Assembly: GCA_015069575.1 (NCBI GenBank)
Contig: SVIH01000006.1
Span: 38,843 to 102,842, forward strand
DNA length: 64,000 nucleotides
Direction: 5' to 3'
From: Clostridiales bacterium
Lineage (GTDB): Bacteria > Bacillota > Clostridia > Christensenellales > QALW01
Part shown: piece by piece, positions 9,046 to 17,689 of the stretch
Layout of the letters: every line of letters begins with the position of its first letter
Numbering within the stretch: the first letter of the stretch is position 1
The notes under the pieces: generated by a model
The model's database searches: none
What the model was told of the DNA's origin: nothing
Seen by the model: the letters and a program-made list of their open reading frames with translations, nothing else
Translations under genes and position numbers: made by a program

Positions 9046-9923
9046 TATACTTCCTCCTTAAAACGAATGCCCGAGGGTGTTGTCTGACAAATACAACTCC
9101 AGCAATCGTTAAAGTTTTTTCGCTGTTCCATTGCCTGTTCAATAGATTTAAAAACACCAAAAACAACGCTTCCCGAACCTGTCATAGAAACAAATTCTGC
9201 GCCTGCATCCTGCAATCTCTTAATATTATCGTCTATGCTAGGCGCAACGGTGTTTGCGCTTTCGGTTAAAACATTACCGCCAAACAACCGCATATTTTCG
9301 TAGTTTAAATTATAAAGCGCATCAAGAAATTTATCCGTTTCAGGTTTTTGTTTGCTGCCGATTTCATCATAGGTAGTATAAACTTTTTTTGTTGAAGCAG
9401 TCTGGCGCTTAGGCATAATCAAAAGTAATGGAATTTGCTTTGGGGCGCGCAATTTTGTTAATTTTTCACCTATTCCCTGCGCCCTATAAAGCCCGCCTTT
9501 TAACATAAAAGGAACATCGGCGCCAATTTTTAAGGCTAAATCAGAAAGTTCCATATCGCTTAAAGGGTAGTCATAAAGGGAATTCAAACCCTTTAAAACA
9601 GCGGCGGCATCAGCGCTTCCGCCTGCCAACCCTGCGCCTGAGGGAATAACTTTTTTTATAAAAATTTCACAACCTTTATCTATGCCCGTGGCTTCATAAA
9701 AGAGTTTTGCGCTTAAAAAGGCGGTGTTTCGTTCGTCAACAGGCAACCACTTAAGGTTTGTTTTAAGATTAATGCCTTCCCCACCCGTTTTTATTTTTAT
9801 AGTATCGTAAAGAGTGATGCGTTGCATAAGCATATCAAGTAAATGGTAACCCCGTTCATCTACAGATAAAATATCAAGGGTCCAGTTGATTTTTGCAGGG
9901 GCAAGAATATTAACACTGTCCAT
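9045..9923 (-). CDS. ispE: 4-diphosphocytidyl-2-C-methyl-D-erythritol kinase
   Basis: A GHMP-family kinase (about 292 residues) of the methylerythritol phosphate pathway. It phosphorylates CDP-methylerythritol on the way to isoprenoids and undecaprenyl phosphate. It begins MDSVNILAPAKINWTLDI and carries the GHMP ATP-binding motif PSGAGLAGGSADAAAVL and the C-terminal MTGSGSVVFGVF. The ATG at 9923 is preferred over a TTG three codons upstream, because the TTG lies only about two bases from the GGAG site. It is probably the first gene of the minus-strand run continuing with lgt. Confidence 0.94.
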   Translation of the reverse strand: MDSVNILAPAKINWTLDILSVDERGYHLLDMLMQRITLYDTIKIKTGGEGINLKTNLKWLPVDERNTAFLSAKLFYEATGIDKGCEIFIKKVIPSGAGLAGGSADAAAVLKGLNSLYDYPLSDMELSDLALKIGADVPFMLKGGLYRAQGIGEKLTKLRAPKQIPLLLIMPKRQTASTKKVYTTYDEIGSKQKPETDKFLDALYNLNYENMRLFGGNVLTESANTVAPSIDDNIKRLQDAGAEFVSMTGSGSVVFGVFKSIEQAMEQRKNFNDCWSCICQTTPSGIRFKEEV

Positions 9924-10024
9924 AAGTAACAATTCTCCAATTTAATATTACAAATAGTATATCACTTTTAAAAAAGAAATGCAAATATATTAGATATAAA
10001 TATATTAAATATATTAAAAAAGGG

Positions 10025-10053
10025 TTTACAAAAATCGCAGGATAAATTATACT
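10025..10053 (+). promoter_or_regulatory. Sigma-A-type promoter for the D,D-carboxypeptidase gene
   Basis: A -35 TTTACA (10025-10030) and -10 TATACT (10048-10053) are separated by 17 bp, about 30 bp before the start codon. Confidence 0.7.
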
Positions 10054-10083
10054 TTATTGTGAATAATTTTGTGGAGCAAGGAT

Positions 10084-11514
10084 ATGTTTAATAAATTCTT
10101 CAAAAATTTCATATGCCTGATGTTAGCGTTGTTTGTTCTTACAATGCCCGTCTATGCATATAATGATTTATCAACAGGACAATCCCTCAACATTACAGCA
10201 AAAGGAGCAATCCTGGTAGATATTAACACAGATATAATTTTGTATAAAAGATATATGGATGTGGCTATCCGCCCTGCAAGTATGACGAAAATGATGACGC
10301 TGCTTGTTGCCTGGGAGCAAACAAAGGACAGGCAGAATGAAATCGTTTCTTTAACAAAAGAAATGATAGAAGTGCCCGATGGTTCATCAAGCGCTAATCT
10401 GAACGTCGGGGATAAAGTAAGCATACACGACCTTTTTTACGGTATGATGCTTCCATCAGGTAACGATGCCGCAAAAGCACTTGCATATATTGTTTCAGGT
10501 AATGAAAAGAATTTTGCCCTTTTAATGAATGATAAGGCAAAGGAACTTGGTATGAACAAGTCTTCCTTTAAAAATGCTCACGGTTTTGATGAAGATGGTC
10601 ACTACACCACACCCTACGATCTTGCGCTTTTATGCCAAGTGCTTTGTGAAAACGAAGAACTTATAAAAATATTTTCAAGTGTTAAATATACGATGACCGT
10701 TTATCCAAAGGGTGATATGAACGCGCCTACAAAACAAACTGTTTATAACACGAACAATATGATCAATAAAAACAGCGCCGAATATTTTGAAGGATTTAAA
10801 GGGATAAAAACGGGCTTTACTAAACTTGCAGGCAACTGTCTTGCGGGATATTATGAAAAAGATGGCAGAAAAATGGTGGCTGTTGTTGCTAACTGTGACC
10901 CTACTATGCGCGATAGCGATATGCGTGCGCTATTAAATTATGGAATTAAAACTTTTGATACATTAAATCTTAACGAGATATTTGCTACTAAAAAAATAGT
11001 GGTTGATCTTGAAAATGCTTCATTAGGTGATGAATCCAACGGTCAGTTAGAGTTGTATCTTCAGCACCATGAAGAATCAAAATATATAACTCTTTCAAAA
11101 AGTGAAGGCACAAAAATACGCACCTTTGATGAAAACACAGTTTCCATCCGTTATCCCGTTGTAAGCGCGCCTGTGAAGTCAGGACAACAGGTGGGCACAG
11201 TTGAATTTGTTTATGATAACGAAGTAATATATTCTGCCCCTGCCCTTGCTTCCCGCATGGTTGATGCGGAAATTGAAAGCCCTAAAGATCTTGTTTCACT
11301 GGGAATAAAGGGTAAAATAAGGGTATCATTTGGATTTTTAACAAGCAGATATTTTTTGATTCCCCTGTTTTCTTTTGTGGCTCTGGCGGGTTTTGTTTAT
11401 GGTTTTTTGCTTTTGAGAAAAAGACAAGTGATGCGTGTGCGTGCAAGGCAAAAGAACGGAATGGCGCGGCGCAGAAGAAGTTCTGCAACACGACAAAATA
11501 ACAGAATGCTTTAA
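10084..11514 (+). CDS. D-alanyl-D-alanine carboxypeptidase (penicillin-binding protein, DacF/PBP5 type)
   Basis: About 476 residues. A signal peptide (FICLMLALFVLTMPVYAY) precedes a serine D,D-peptidase S11 domain with the three active-site motifs: S-x-x-K in ASMTKMMT, S-x-N in LPSGNDAAKAL and KTG in GIKTGFTKLAG. A PBP5-type C-terminal beta domain follows. A transmembrane helix (about 425-445) and a basic cytosolic tail rich in Arg replace the usual amphipathic anchor. It trims the terminal D-Ala of peptidoglycan stem peptides outside the membrane. The ATG at 10084 follows GGAG by seven bases. mntP starts 13 bp downstream. Confidence 0.93.
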   Translation: MFNKFFKNFICLMLALFVLTMPVYAYNDLSTGQSLNITAKGAILVDINTDIILYKRYMDVAIRPASMTKMMTLLVAWEQTKDRQNEIVSLTKEMIEVPDGSSSANLNVGDKVSIHDLFYGMMLPSGNDAAKALAYIVSGNEKNFALLMNDKAKELGMNKSSFKNAHGFDEDGHYTTPYDLALLCQVLCENEELIKIFSSVKYTMTVYPKGDMNAPTKQTVYNTNNMINKNSAEYFEGFKGIKTGFTKLAGNCLAGYYEKDGRKMVAVVANCDPTMRDSDMRALLNYGIKTFDTLNLNEIFATKKIVVDLENASLGDESNGQLELYLQHHEESKYITLSKSEGTKIRTFDENTVSIRYPVVSAPVKSGQQVGTVEFVYDNEVIYSAPALASRMVDAEIESPKDLVSLGIKGKIRVSFGFLTSRYFLIPLFSFVALAGFVYGFLLLRKRQVMRVRARQKNGMARRRRSSATRQNNRML

Positions 11515-11527
11515 AGGATAAAATTTT

Positions 11528-12112
11528 ATGATGAATTTAGCGTTTTATATTACCGCAATTATGCTTGGCGCAGGCTTGGCGGCAGATGCATTTTCTGTTT
11601 CACTTGCCAACGGCTTAAACGAGAGCAAAATGAAAACAAGTAAAATGTGCCTTGTTGCCGGTCTTTTTGCTGTGTTTCAAGGCTTTATGCCAATGCTTGG
11701 TTGGCTTTTTGTGCACACTTTAGTTGAATATTTTAAGGTGTTTGAAAAGTTTATTCCATGGATTGCATTGATTCTTTTAGTGTTTATCGGTGGCAAAATG
11801 CTTATAGAAGCCTTTGATAAAAAATGCTCTGAAGAAGAGGTTAAACCTCTTGGAATCGGCTTGTTGCTTATACAGGCACTTGCAACAAGTATTGATGCGC
11901 TTTCTGTTGGTTTTACCATTGCAACGCATACCATTATTCCTGCGCTTGCAACTGCTTTAATAATCGCATTAATTACTTTTGTGGTTTGCTTTATGGGTAT
12001 AATTATCGGCAAAAAATTTGGCACAAAATTAAAAAATAAAGCGTCACTTTTAGGTGGCTTAATTTTAATAATTATTGGTATAGAAATTTTTATTACAGGA
12101 ATGATAGGATAG
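11528..12112 (+). CDS. mntP: Manganese efflux pump MntP
   Basis: A 194-residue membrane protein with six helices arranged as two similar halves. Each half carries a family Asp motif: AADAFSVSLANG near residue 20 and TSIDALSVGFTIA near residue 125. MntP exports Mn(II) and protects against manganese excess. In many bacteria it lies behind a yybP-ykoY riboswitch. Here there are only 13 bp between the carboxypeptidase stop and its start, so no riboswitch of its own fits. A manganese riboswitch does stand before the P-type ATPase at 47 kb, so the cell seems to have two export routes. Confidence 0.92.
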   Translation: MMNLAFYITAIMLGAGLAADAFSVSLANGLNESKMKTSKMCLVAGLFAVFQGFMPMLGWLFVHTLVEYFKVFEKFIPWIALILLVFIGGKMLIEAFDKKCSEEEVKPLGIGLLLIQALATSIDALSVGFTIATHTIIPALATALIIALITFVVCFMGIIIGKKFGTKLKNKASLLGGLILIIIGIEIFITGMIG

Positions 12113-12113
12113 A

Positions 12114-12190
12114 AAAAAGCACCGCAAAATGAAGTGAACCCCAAAAGTGTCTAACTTTTGGGGTTCATATCATTTGGGTGCTTTTTGCTA
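12114..12190. terminator. Bidirectional nested palindrome between mntP and rubrerythrin
   Basis: An outer stem (AAAAAGCACC / GGTGCTTTTT) encloses an inner hairpin (TGAACCCCAAAAGT / ACTTTTGGGGTTCA) between two converging genes. The outer arms with A/T tracts act as a terminator in either direction. The inner arms resemble the inverted ends of some IS3-family elements. Confidence 0.75.
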
Positions 12191-12193
12191 ATT

Positions 12194-12730
12194 TTAGTAA
12201 TTTTCTTTTCTGATTTCAAAGTAGCTCTGGGGATGAACGCAAACGGGGCAAACCTTAGGAGCTTTTTTGCCGATTACAAGGTGACCGCAGTTACGGCATT
12301 CCCACATTGTTTCTTCAGCCTTTTCAAATACCTGTTGCATTTCAACGTTGTTTAAAAGCTTAAGATATCTTTCTTCGTGGGTCTTTTCAATAGCTGCAAC
12401 CATTCTGAATTTTGCTGCGATAGCGGTAAAGCCTTCTTCTTCAGCTTCCTTTGCAAATGTTGCGTACATATCTGTCCATTCATAGTTTTCGCCTTCTGCG
12501 GCTGCTTTAAGGTTTGCGGCTGTATCACCAAGAGCGCCTAATTCCTTAAACCACATTTTTGCGTGTTCTTTTTCATTATCAGCTGTAGCTTGGAAAATTG
12601 CTGCGATTTGCTCAAAACCTTCCTTTTTAGCTACGCTTGCAAAGTATGTGTATTTGTTGCGAGCCTGTGATTCACCTGCAAATGCTGCGTGAAGATTAGC
12701 TTCAGTTCTTGTTCCTTTTAATTCTGCCAT
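12194..12730 (-). CDS. rbr: Rubrerythrin
   Basis: A 178-residue diiron peroxidase of anaerobes. The N-terminal ferritin-like four-helix bundle has [25 protein letters not shown] and the later EKTHEERY as diiron Glu/His sites. The C-terminal rubredoxin-type iron site is CRNCGHLV ... [11 protein letters not shown]. It reduces hydrogen peroxide to water using NAD(P)H through other carriers. The ATG at 12730 follows AGGAGG. perR lies 59 bp upstream in the same direction, and a PerR box stands before perR, so peroxide control of both is likely. Identification is secure. Confidence 0.95.
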   Translation of the reverse strand: MAELKGTRTEANLHAAFAGESQARNKYTYFASVAKKEGFEQIAAIFQATADNEKEHAKMWFKELGALGDTAANLKAAAEGENYEWTDMYATFAKEAEEEGFTAIAAKFRMVAAIEKTHEERYLKLLNNVEMQQVFEKAEETMWECRNCGHLVIGKKAPKVCPVCVHPQSYFEIRKENY

Positions 12731-12788
12731 TTTTAAAATCCTCCTAAAATTTATAATAATCATTTTTTATCAGGTTTATACCTGTTTT

Positions 12789-13151
12789 TTAAATTTCTTT
12801 TGCACAGTGTGGGCAAACACAGTGTAAGTTTATTGAAAACGATGTTATTTTTATGCCATAATTTTTTTGTAAATCTTCTTTGATTCCGTGAACTTCAACA
12901 TCAAAAACCTTACCGCATCTGTCACATATAGCATGCTGATGTTCAAAAATATTGCCGTCAAAACGGTCAGGCTCGCCTGCAATGGCAACGCGCATTATAT
13001 ATCCGTTTTCAGATAAATAATTCAAACTGTTGTATACTGTTGCAAGTGAGATGCTATGCTCTTGCCTTACTATATCGTATACTTCAGTGGCGTTAGGGTG
13101 GCAATAGCAATTTTTAACTGTATCTAATATTATCTGCCTTTGCGTTGTCAT
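12789..13151 (-). CDS. perR: Fur-family peroxide-sensing repressor PerR
   Basis: A 120-residue Fur-family regulator, shorter than usual at the N-terminus. The winged helix includes SLATVYNSLNYLSENGYI. The metal site region FEHQHAICDRCGKVFDVE contains the HxH-CxxC pattern, and CPHC near the C-terminus completes a structural zinc site. PerR with iron is oxidised by peroxide and then leaves DNA. The box at 13173-13187 and the rubrerythrin downstream fit PerR rather than Fur or Zur. The start follows GAGGTGGG. Confidence 0.88.
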   Translation of the reverse strand: MTTQRQIILDTVKNCYCHPNATEVYDIVRQEHSISLATVYNSLNYLSENGYIMRVAIAGEPDRFDGNIFEHQHAICDRCGKVFDVEVHGIKEDLQKNYGIKITSFSINLHCVCPHCAKEI

Positions 13152-13172
13152 TAACCCACCTCACTTTTAGAT

Positions 13173-13187
13173 TTAGAATTATTCTAA
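13173..13187. promoter_or_regulatory. PerR box (operator) before perR-rbr
   Basis: TTAGAATTATTCTAA is a perfect 7-1-7 inverted repeat of the PerR/Fur-type operator pattern, located 22 bp before the perR start. It implies autoregulation of perR and peroxide-induced rubrerythrin. Confidence 0.85.
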
Positions 13188-13239
13188 TTACAAATTTATT
13201 ATAGCAAAGTGAAATTTGTTTGTCAATACTTTTTTTAAA

Positions 13240-13280
13240 AAAATTTTAAAAAAATAAATGCCGGCACAAAACCGACATTA
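13240..13280 (-). terminator. Terminator of the amino acid ABC transporter operon
   Basis: On the minus strand ATGTCGG / CCGGCAT forms a 7-bp stem (one G-T pair) followed by a T-rich tract, directly after the ATP-binding protein gene. Confidence 0.7.
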
Positions 13281-13283
13281 TTT

Positions 13284-14033
13284 TTAAAGTGAATTTGATA
13301 AAAACGCCTTTAAACGCTCTGATTTAGGATTATCAAAAATTTCTTCAGGGGTGCCAACTTCTTCAATAATCCCGTTAGCCATAAAGATAACGCGGTCAGA
13401 AACTTCGCGGGCAAACTGCATTTCGTGGGTAACAACCACCATTGTTGAGTCATTATCTTTAAGTGAACGGATAACCTTTAAAACCTCCCCTGTTAATTCG
13501 GGGTCCAGTGCACTTGTAGGTTCATCAAAGCAAAGAATATCAGGGTCTAACGCTAACGCGCGGGCAATAGCAACGCGCTGTTGCTGTCCACCTGAAAGGG
13601 TGCAAGGGTAAGCGTCTTTTTTATCGTTTAAACCAACCTCTGCAATAATTTTTTCCGCCTTTTTTGTAATTTCTTCAATCTTGCCACGCTTTAAAAGTGT
13701 TGGGGCAAGGGCAACATTTTTTAAAACGGTGTATTGGGGGAACAAATTAAACTGCTGAAAAACAAGCCCGAAATGCAAGCGGTTTTCACGAAGCTTGCTA
13801 TCGGAAAGCTCTTTTTTCTTTTCACCGTCAAAAATAACCTTATCACCTATTTTAATAACGCCCTTATCTGCAAGCTCTAAAAAATTAAGACAACGCAAAA
13901 GGGTGGTTTTACCTGAACCGGATGAACCGATAATGGTAAGAACCTCGCCTTTATTAAGGGAAAAATTTATATCTTTCAAAACCTGATTTTTAGAAAAGGA
14001 TTTTGAAAGATTTTCAACCTTTAAAATCTCCAT
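13284..14033 (-). CDS. Polar amino acid ABC transporter, ATP-binding protein (GlnQ type)
   Basis: A 249-residue ATPase with Walker [11 protein letters not shown]-loop region [12 protein letters not shown], signature [15 protein letters not shown] and Walker [16 protein letters not shown], in the order and length of the PAAT (GlnQ/HisP) family. It powers import with the permease 3 bp upstream and the binding protein before that. The order from the promoter is binding protein, permease, ATPase. The amino acid transported cannot be read from the sequence. Confidence 0.93.
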   Translation of the reverse strand: MEILKVENLSKSFSKNQVLKDINFSLNKGEVLTIIGSSGSGKTTLLRCLNFLELADKGVIKIGDKVIFDGEKKKELSDSKLRENRLHFGLVFQQFNLFPQYTVLKNVALAPTLLKRGKIEEITKKAEKIIAEVGLNDKKDAYPCTLSGGQQQRVAIARALALDPDILCFDEPTSALDPELTGEVLKVIRSLKDNDSTMVVVTHEMQFAREVSDRVIFMANGIIEEVGTPEEIFDNPKSERLKAFLSNSL

Positions 14034-14036
14034 AAA

Positions 14037-14681
14037 TTAACCTTTAAAATAATTTAACTTTTTTTCAAGATAGCCGAATAACAGGGTTAAAACACCGTTA
14101 AACAGCAAGAAGAACACGCCTGTGTAGAACAGGGGCCATATAAGACCTTTACCTGTAAAGCGTTCAGCCGCCATAAGAATTTCAGCAACTGCGATAACGC
14201 GGGCAAGGGATGTATCTTTTACAAGAGTAATAATCTCGTTTGACATTGGCGGAACGATACGTTTAACCACCTGTAAAAGAATAACTTTAAAAAATATCTG
14301 CGGTCTTGTTAAACCTAAAACCTTACCTGCTTCCCATTGACCCTGGGAAATGCTTTCAATACCGCCGCGATAGATTTCTGAAAAATAGCAGGCATAATTT
14401 ATTGTAAAGGCTATAATTGCCGCAAGCATACGGTTGCGCATAGGCGTATCAAACACAAGACCCGGCACGTAAAAAACAACAAAAAGCTGGAGCATCAAGG
14501 GAGTACCCCTGATGATCCAGACAAATGTTTTTACAAGGTATTTTAAGGGTTTGAATTTTGACATTGACCCCAAAGTTATTATTAAACCTAAGGGGATAGA
14601 AAACAGCAATGTTTTTATAAATAGTTCGCAATTTTCTAAAAAGCCTGCAAGCAACTCAATTGTTACTTGTTGAAAATTCAT
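14037..14681 (-). CDS. Polar amino acid ABC transporter, permease (HisM/GlnP type)
   Basis: A 214-residue membrane protein of five helices. The permease EAA loop is present (EAGKVLGLTRPQIFFKVIL), followed by PPMSNEIITLVKDTSL, typical of the HisMQ family. A single permease gene suggests a homodimeric channel. It lies between the genes for the binding lipoprotein and the ATPase. Confidence 0.92.
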   Translation of the reverse strand: MNFQQVTIELLAGFLENCELFIKTLLFSIPLGLIITLGSMSKFKPLKYLVKTFVWIIRGTPLMLQLFVVFYVPGLVFDTPMRNRMLAAIIAFTINYACYFSEIYRGGIESISQGQWEAGKVLGLTRPQIFFKVILLQVVKRIVPPMSNEIITLVKDTSLARVIAVAEILMAAERFTGKGLIWPLFYTGVFFLLFNGVLTLLFGYLEKKLNYFKG

Positions 14682-14694
14682 TTTAATCTCCTAA

Positions 14695-15492
14695 TTAGTT
14701 AGCTTTAATTACCTTAACCTGTTTGTTCTGCATATAAGGAATAGAAATGCTCATAGCTTCAGCTCTTTCATCGGTAATTGTCATGCCGTTCCAGATGCAG
14801 TCGATGTTCTTTGCATTAAGTTCTGTTTCTTTTGCAGCCCAGCTGATTTCTTGGAATTTAGCGTTAATACCAAGTTCTGCGCAAACAGCCTTTGCAAATT
14901 CTGTTTCAAAACCGATAAGTTCACCGTTATCGTCTTTGTAGTTCATGGGTGCAAAGTATGTGATGCCGATAATAAGTTCGCCCTTATTTTTGATGTATTC
15001 CCAGTCAGAATCAGTTTCGCTTTGCTTAAATGCATCAAAAGTTGAATCAGCAGTAATGATTTCGCCAAGCTTATATTTATCAGCGATTTGTTTAAGTTTG
15101 CCGTTATCTTTTAAAGTTTTGATAGCTTCGTTTACTTTTGCAGTAACGTCAGAACCTTTTCTGAAAGCAATACCGTAGTTTTCTTCGTTAAAACCTGTGC
15201 CTTCAACTTTAAGGTTTTCGTAATCTGTGCCTTCACCGATTGAACCGATTGACATAACATAGTCAATAACAGCAGCATCTGCGGTGCCGGATGAAACTTC
15301 CATCAATGCTTTTGCCTGTGTGTCAACTGCGGTGTAGGAGTATTCCTTAAATTCATCAGCGGTCATTGCAACTGTTTCACCTGCTGATTCCTTTTCAGCA
15401 ACGATAACAAGCGCTTCTTCTTCCTGGTTGCAGCCTGCAAAGCCGCAGATAGCTAAAACAACTGCAAGTGCTAAAATAAGTATCTTTTTCAT
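14695..15492 (-). CDS. Polar amino acid ABC transporter, substrate-binding lipoprotein
   Basis: A 265-residue lipoprotein. It has a signal peptide with lipobox (ALAVVLAICGFAGC, Cys near residue 20) and a type II periplasmic-binding fold (SBP_bac_3). The domain appears circularly arranged compared with usual members: the segment around ELIIGITYFAPMNYKDDNG and IGFETEFAKAVCAELG, normally near the N-terminus, lies at about residue 170-215. The part with DAAVIDYVMSIG, usually C-terminal, comes first. This swapped order is known for some family members. It binds an amino acid outside the membrane; the substrate is unknown. First gene of its operon. Confidence 0.88.
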   Translation of the reverse strand: MKKILILALAVVLAICGFAGCNQEEEALVIVAEKESAGETVAMTADEFKEYSYTAVDTQAKALMEVSSGTADAAVIDYVMSIGSIGEGTDYENLKVEGTGFNEENYGIAFRKGSDVTAKVNEAIKTLKDNGKLKQIADKYKLGEIITADSTFDAFKQSETDSDWEYIKNKGELIIGITYFAPMNYKDDNGELIGFETEFAKAVCAELGINAKFQEISWAAKETELNAKNIDCIWNGMTITDERAEAMSISIPYMQNKQVKVIKAN

Positions 15493-15619
15493 AATAAAAT
15501 CTCCTTTTGTTTTACCGCTTTATTATGCTAAAGCGATGTTGATGTGCTTATAATACCGCATTTTATTAAGTATGTCAACTGTTTTTTTGAACTTTTTTAT
15601 TTTCAAAAAAAACGGTTTG

Positions 15620-15628
15620 TGGTATAAT
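15620..15628 (+). promoter_or_regulatory. Extended -10 promoter of the U32-aro-nadE operon
   Basis: TGGTATAAT is an extended -10 about 33 bp before the start codon; no good -35 is visible at 16-18 bp. Confidence 0.65.
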
Positions 15629-15661
15629 GTTATCGATTATGATGTTAACGGGGGGCATAAA

Positions 15662-17680
15662 TTGAATATGTGTGAAATTCTTGCCCCAAGTGGCGCTTTT
15701 GAACAGTTGCAGGCAGCAGTAAATGCAGGCGCTGATGCGGTTTATCTTGGATACGGCGATTTTAACGCAAGAAGAAACGCTAAAAACTTTACATTCGATG
15801 AATTGAAAAAAGCGGTTGATTATGCTCATGAAAACGGAGTTAAAGTGCATGCAACGGTAAACACTTTAATTAAAGATACTGAAATCGAAAAAATTTATTC
15901 GGTATTAACGGATCTTGCAAAAGTCAATATTGATGCAGTAATTGTACAGGATCTTGGCGTTGCAAGAATAATTAAGGAAAGTTTTCCTGATTTAATTATG
16001 CACGCTTCAACACAACTTACGGTGCATAATGTTGCCGGTGCAAAAATATTAAAAAGTCTTGGGTTTTCTCGCGTTGTACTTTCCCGCGAATTAAGCGAGA
16101 AAGAAATTGAAAAAATCTGCAAAGAAACTGATATAGAAATTGAAGTATTTATCCACGGCGCGTTATGTATGTCAATTTCAGGCGGTTGCTATCTTTCTTC
16201 AATCTTAGGGCAAAGAAGCGGTAACCGTGGTTTGTGCGCACAACCTTGCCGTCTTGATTTTACCCTTAATAACCGCGACCACGCACTTTCTTTAAAGGAT
16301 ATGTGCCATATACCTTATATTAAAAGACTTAAGGAAATAGGTGTAACCAGTTTTAAAATTGAAGGCAGAATGAAGCGCCCTGAATACGTTTACGCTTCTG
16401 TTAAAGCATGCAAACAAGCGTTAAATGGTGAAAAACCCGATCTTGAAACATTAAAAAATGTGTTTTCCCGTTCAGGTTTTACCGATGGCTATATTTTAGG
16501 TAATCGCGATAGTGATATGTTTGGCTATCGCAAAAAGGAAGATGTTGAAAACACAGAAAAAGTTTTAAAAAGTCTTTCCGTTTATAAAAATCCTCAACAA
16601 AGAGTGCCTGTAACATTAAAAGCAATTATAAAAGATGGGGAAGAAGCCACCGTTACATATAATGATGGAATAAACGCGGTTGCTGTTACAGGGCAAAAAC
16701 CTGTAAAAGCAATTAACAGGGAAACAGGAAAAGAAGATGTTTTAAAACAACTTTCAAAAACAGGTGGAACACCTTATTATATAAACGAAAATGAAGTTTT
16801 TGTTGAAAAAGGGCTTTCTTATCCCTTATCAGAACTTAATGCTTTAAGGCGAGAAGCATTGGAAAAACTTTCAAAAGCAAGAATATACAGAAAAGAACAT
16901 ACAGTTTTACCCTTAAAAGAAGAACATTTTAAAACAAAAAGAGAGCAAAAAACAGTTATCAGGGTTGCAAACAAAGAACAACTTAAATTTATTCAAAATG
17001 ATACACCCATAATTATACCTATTGAGCACATTACACAGGAAATTTTATCAAAATACAATAATGTAATTGGTGAAATACCATCTTTAATATTTCCATTTGA
17101 TGAAGAAAAGGTTCACGAAAAACTAGCCATATTAAAGGGATTTGGGTTAAAAACCGTTTCTGTAGATAACATAAGCGGAATATATTATGCAAAAGAGCAT
17201 GGTTTTAATATAATTTGTTCCTGGGGAATGAATGTATTAAACTCTTTGTCGGTTTTTGCCTTAAATGATATAGGTGTTAAGGGGATAATTGCCACCTTTG
17301 AAAGCAGCAAAAAGGGTATTTTGGAACTTTCTAACCCTGTTCCTGTTGGGCATATAACTTACGGTTACCTTCCGTTAATGCGGATGCGCGCTTGCCCCAA
17401 CAAAACACAAAAAAATTGTAAAAATTGTAACGGAATTTCTTTAATTAAAGATAGAATGAACATAGAGTTTGCACTTTTATGTAACGATAAAAAGTACACA
17501 ACCCTTTTAAATTCCGTTCCTCTTTGCGTGTTTGATGAAGATATAAAAAGCGATTTTAACCTTTTATATTTTACTTTGGAATCACCACAGATGGTTAAGG
17601 AAATTTACGAACTTTCACAACAAAATTCTGCCCCTGACTTTATAAGAACCAAAGGGCTGTACTTTAAGAACCTTAAATAG
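15662..17680 (+). CDS. U32-family protein, large form (TrhP-like; tRNA 5-hydroxyuridine formation)
   Basis: About 673 residues. The start is TTG at 15662, six bases after GGGGG; an ATG two codons later (15668) is the alternative. The U32 core reads CEILAPSGAFEQLQAAVNAG near the start, with VFIHGALCMSISGGCYLSS, the cysteine cluster GNRGLCAQPCR and SFKIEGRMKRPEYVY. A second Cys cluster (CPNKTQKNCKNC) near residue 600 belongs to the C-terminal extension of the long form. U32 proteins were named peptidases, but TrhP homologues make 5-hydroxyuridine at tRNA position 34. The next gene is the short paralogue, as in the yrrN-yrrO pair of Bacillus. The two presumably work together. Confidence 0.85.
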   Translation: MNMCEILAPSGAFEQLQAAVNAGADAVYLGYGDFNARRNAKNFTFDELKKAVDYAHENGVKVHATVNTLIKDTEIEKIYSVLTDLAKVNIDAVIVQDLGVARIIKESFPDLIMHASTQLTVHNVAGAKILKSLGFSRVVLSRELSEKEIEKICKETDIEIEVFIHGALCMSISGGCYLSSILGQRSGNRGLCAQPCRLDFTLNNRDHALSLKDMCHIPYIKRLKEIGVTSFKIEGRMKRPEYVYASVKACKQALNGEKPDLETLKNVFSRSGFTDGYILGNRDSDMFGYRKKEDVENTEKVLKSLSVYKNPQQRVPVTLKAIIKDGEEATVTYNDGINAVAVTGQKPVKAINRETGKEDVLKQLSKTGGTPYYINENEVFVEKGLSYPLSELNALRREALEKLSKARIYRKEHTVLPLKEEHFKTKREQKTVIRVANKEQLKFIQNDTPIIIPIEHITQEILSKYNNVIGEIPSLIFPFDEEKVHEKLAILKGFGLKTVSVDNISGIYYAKEHGFNIICSWGMNVLNSLSVFALNDIGVKGIIATFESSKKGILELSNPVPVGHITYGYLPLMRMRACPNKTQKNCKNCNGISLIKDRMNIEFALLCNDKKYTTLLNSVPLCVFDEDIKSDFNLLYFTLESPQMVKEIYELSQQNSAPDFIRTKGLYFKNLK

Positions 17681-17689
17681 GAGATAAAA

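Noticed and set aside
11515..11527. Manganese riboswitch before mntP
   Set aside because: Only 13 bp separate mntP from the upstream gene, so no riboswitch fits.
12114..12190. A complete insertion sequence
   Set aside because: There is no transposase; only facing end-like arms within about 75 bp.
13284..15492. Methionine (MetNIQ-type) transporter
   Set aside because: The binding protein is of the SBP_bac_3 type and the permease of the HisMQ type, so it is a polar amino acid transporter. No SAM or T-box leader was seen.
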